Source: Nilaparvata lugens | Taxonomy: Eukaryota; Arthropoda; Insecta; Hemiptera; Delphacidae | Direction: 5' to 3' | Length of the DNA: 64,000 nt | NCBI RefSeq assembly: GCF_014356525.2 | Contig: NC_052508.1 | Location: 57,697,441-57,761,440 of the forward strand | Shown: positions 63,685 through 64,000 of the stretch, in pieces | Layout of the letters: the number at the start of each line of letters is the position of its first letter | Numbering within the stretch: the stretch's first letter is position 1 | Position numbers and translations under genes: made by a program | The notes under the pieces: generated by a model | What the model saw: only the letters and a program-made list of their open reading frames with translations | Databases searched by the model: none | What the model was told of the DNA's origin: nothing

Positions 63685-64000
63685 CTGAAAAATTTTGAAC
63701 AATTTTTACAATAATTATATAAACTGTTAAAACGAATTGGTAAAAGCTTATACTGAGATTCTTTTCTATTTACACCGTATTCATTCTATAGTGAGCATAA
63801 CGTTATAATGGCAGTGTTTGATTAGCAATGGTATTGCTATCCTTGTCTATCATTCAACAAAGCGGATAGCGCTATCTCTTTCTCGCTTTGCTCTGTTGCC
63901 AGATCGTCTTAGTAACGTTTACAGTGAGGTTTTTCTTTCTTTTCATTTGAAAGCCCTGCACAAATTTGAACTGAAGCCATAATATATGAGGAAATTAATG
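63685..64000. other. Intron upstream of e1, runs off the window
   Basis: Contains a more GC-rich piece at 63855-63905 (CAACAAAGCGGATAGCGCTA TCTCTTTCTCGCTTTG) that looks like part of a dispersed repeat. The preceding dynein exon is outside the window. Confidence 0.45.

Overview
The window is AT-rich animal DNA that lies wholly inside one large, intron-rich gene read on the minus strand. The proteins are arthropod-like. The dispersed repeats (short foldback elements starting GTTGCACAAAAG, a tRNA-derived SINE, LINE tails of (CAATT)n type, an errantivirus-like LTR element, and a block starting ACCGAGCGAAGTGAGG) resemble what I remember of hemipteran, especially planthopper, genomes. The species is an inference; no search was run.

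The gene encodes an axonemal outer-arm dynein heavy chain of the beta class (DNAH9/DNAH11/DNAH17 group). I can place 52 exons, numbered e1 to e52 in the direction of transcription, from 63684 down to 352. They are joined by consensus splice sites, with phases that stay in register over 9738 nt (about 3246 codons). They run from the N-terminal tail (e1-e20) through the linker (e20-e30), AAA1 (e30-e33), AAA2 (e34-e37), AAA3 (e38-e42) and AAA4 (e43-e47) to the first stalk coiled coil and the start of the microtubule-binding domain (e48-e52). The start codon and roughly 200-250 residues lie beyond the right edge. AAA5, AAA6 and the C-terminus lie beyond the left edge. Two parts are unusual: e12 carries about 185 residues of acidic/basic low-complexity sequence in the tail, and e23 is a 66-nt in-frame exon that looks like an optional cassette.

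The introns hold many mobile elements. The largest intron (14422-24039) contains a 7.5-kb LTR retrotransposon of the gypsy/errantivirus type (gag, pol and env, all minus strand, in the same sense as the dynein gene). It is inserted into an older foldback element with PIF/Harbinger-like ends. Its LTRs differ at 2 of 197 positions, yet pol and env are broken by at least five frame changes. Plus-strand LINE fragments lie at 24890-25498, 31335-32800 and 44845-45795, and a minus-strand LINE 3' end lies at 52696-53035. The rest is foldback/MITE families (several with multiple copies here), a SINE, a Helitron-like end, minisatellites and one (AT)18 run. Several of these sit within 10-40 nt of dynein splice sites.

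I see no second host gene, no structural RNA gene that stands on its own, no CRISPR array and no bacterial-type operon. The best candidates for something new are the e12 insertion, the cassette exon e23, the elements placed against splice sites, and hairpin motifs that resemble hammerhead ribozyme cores.
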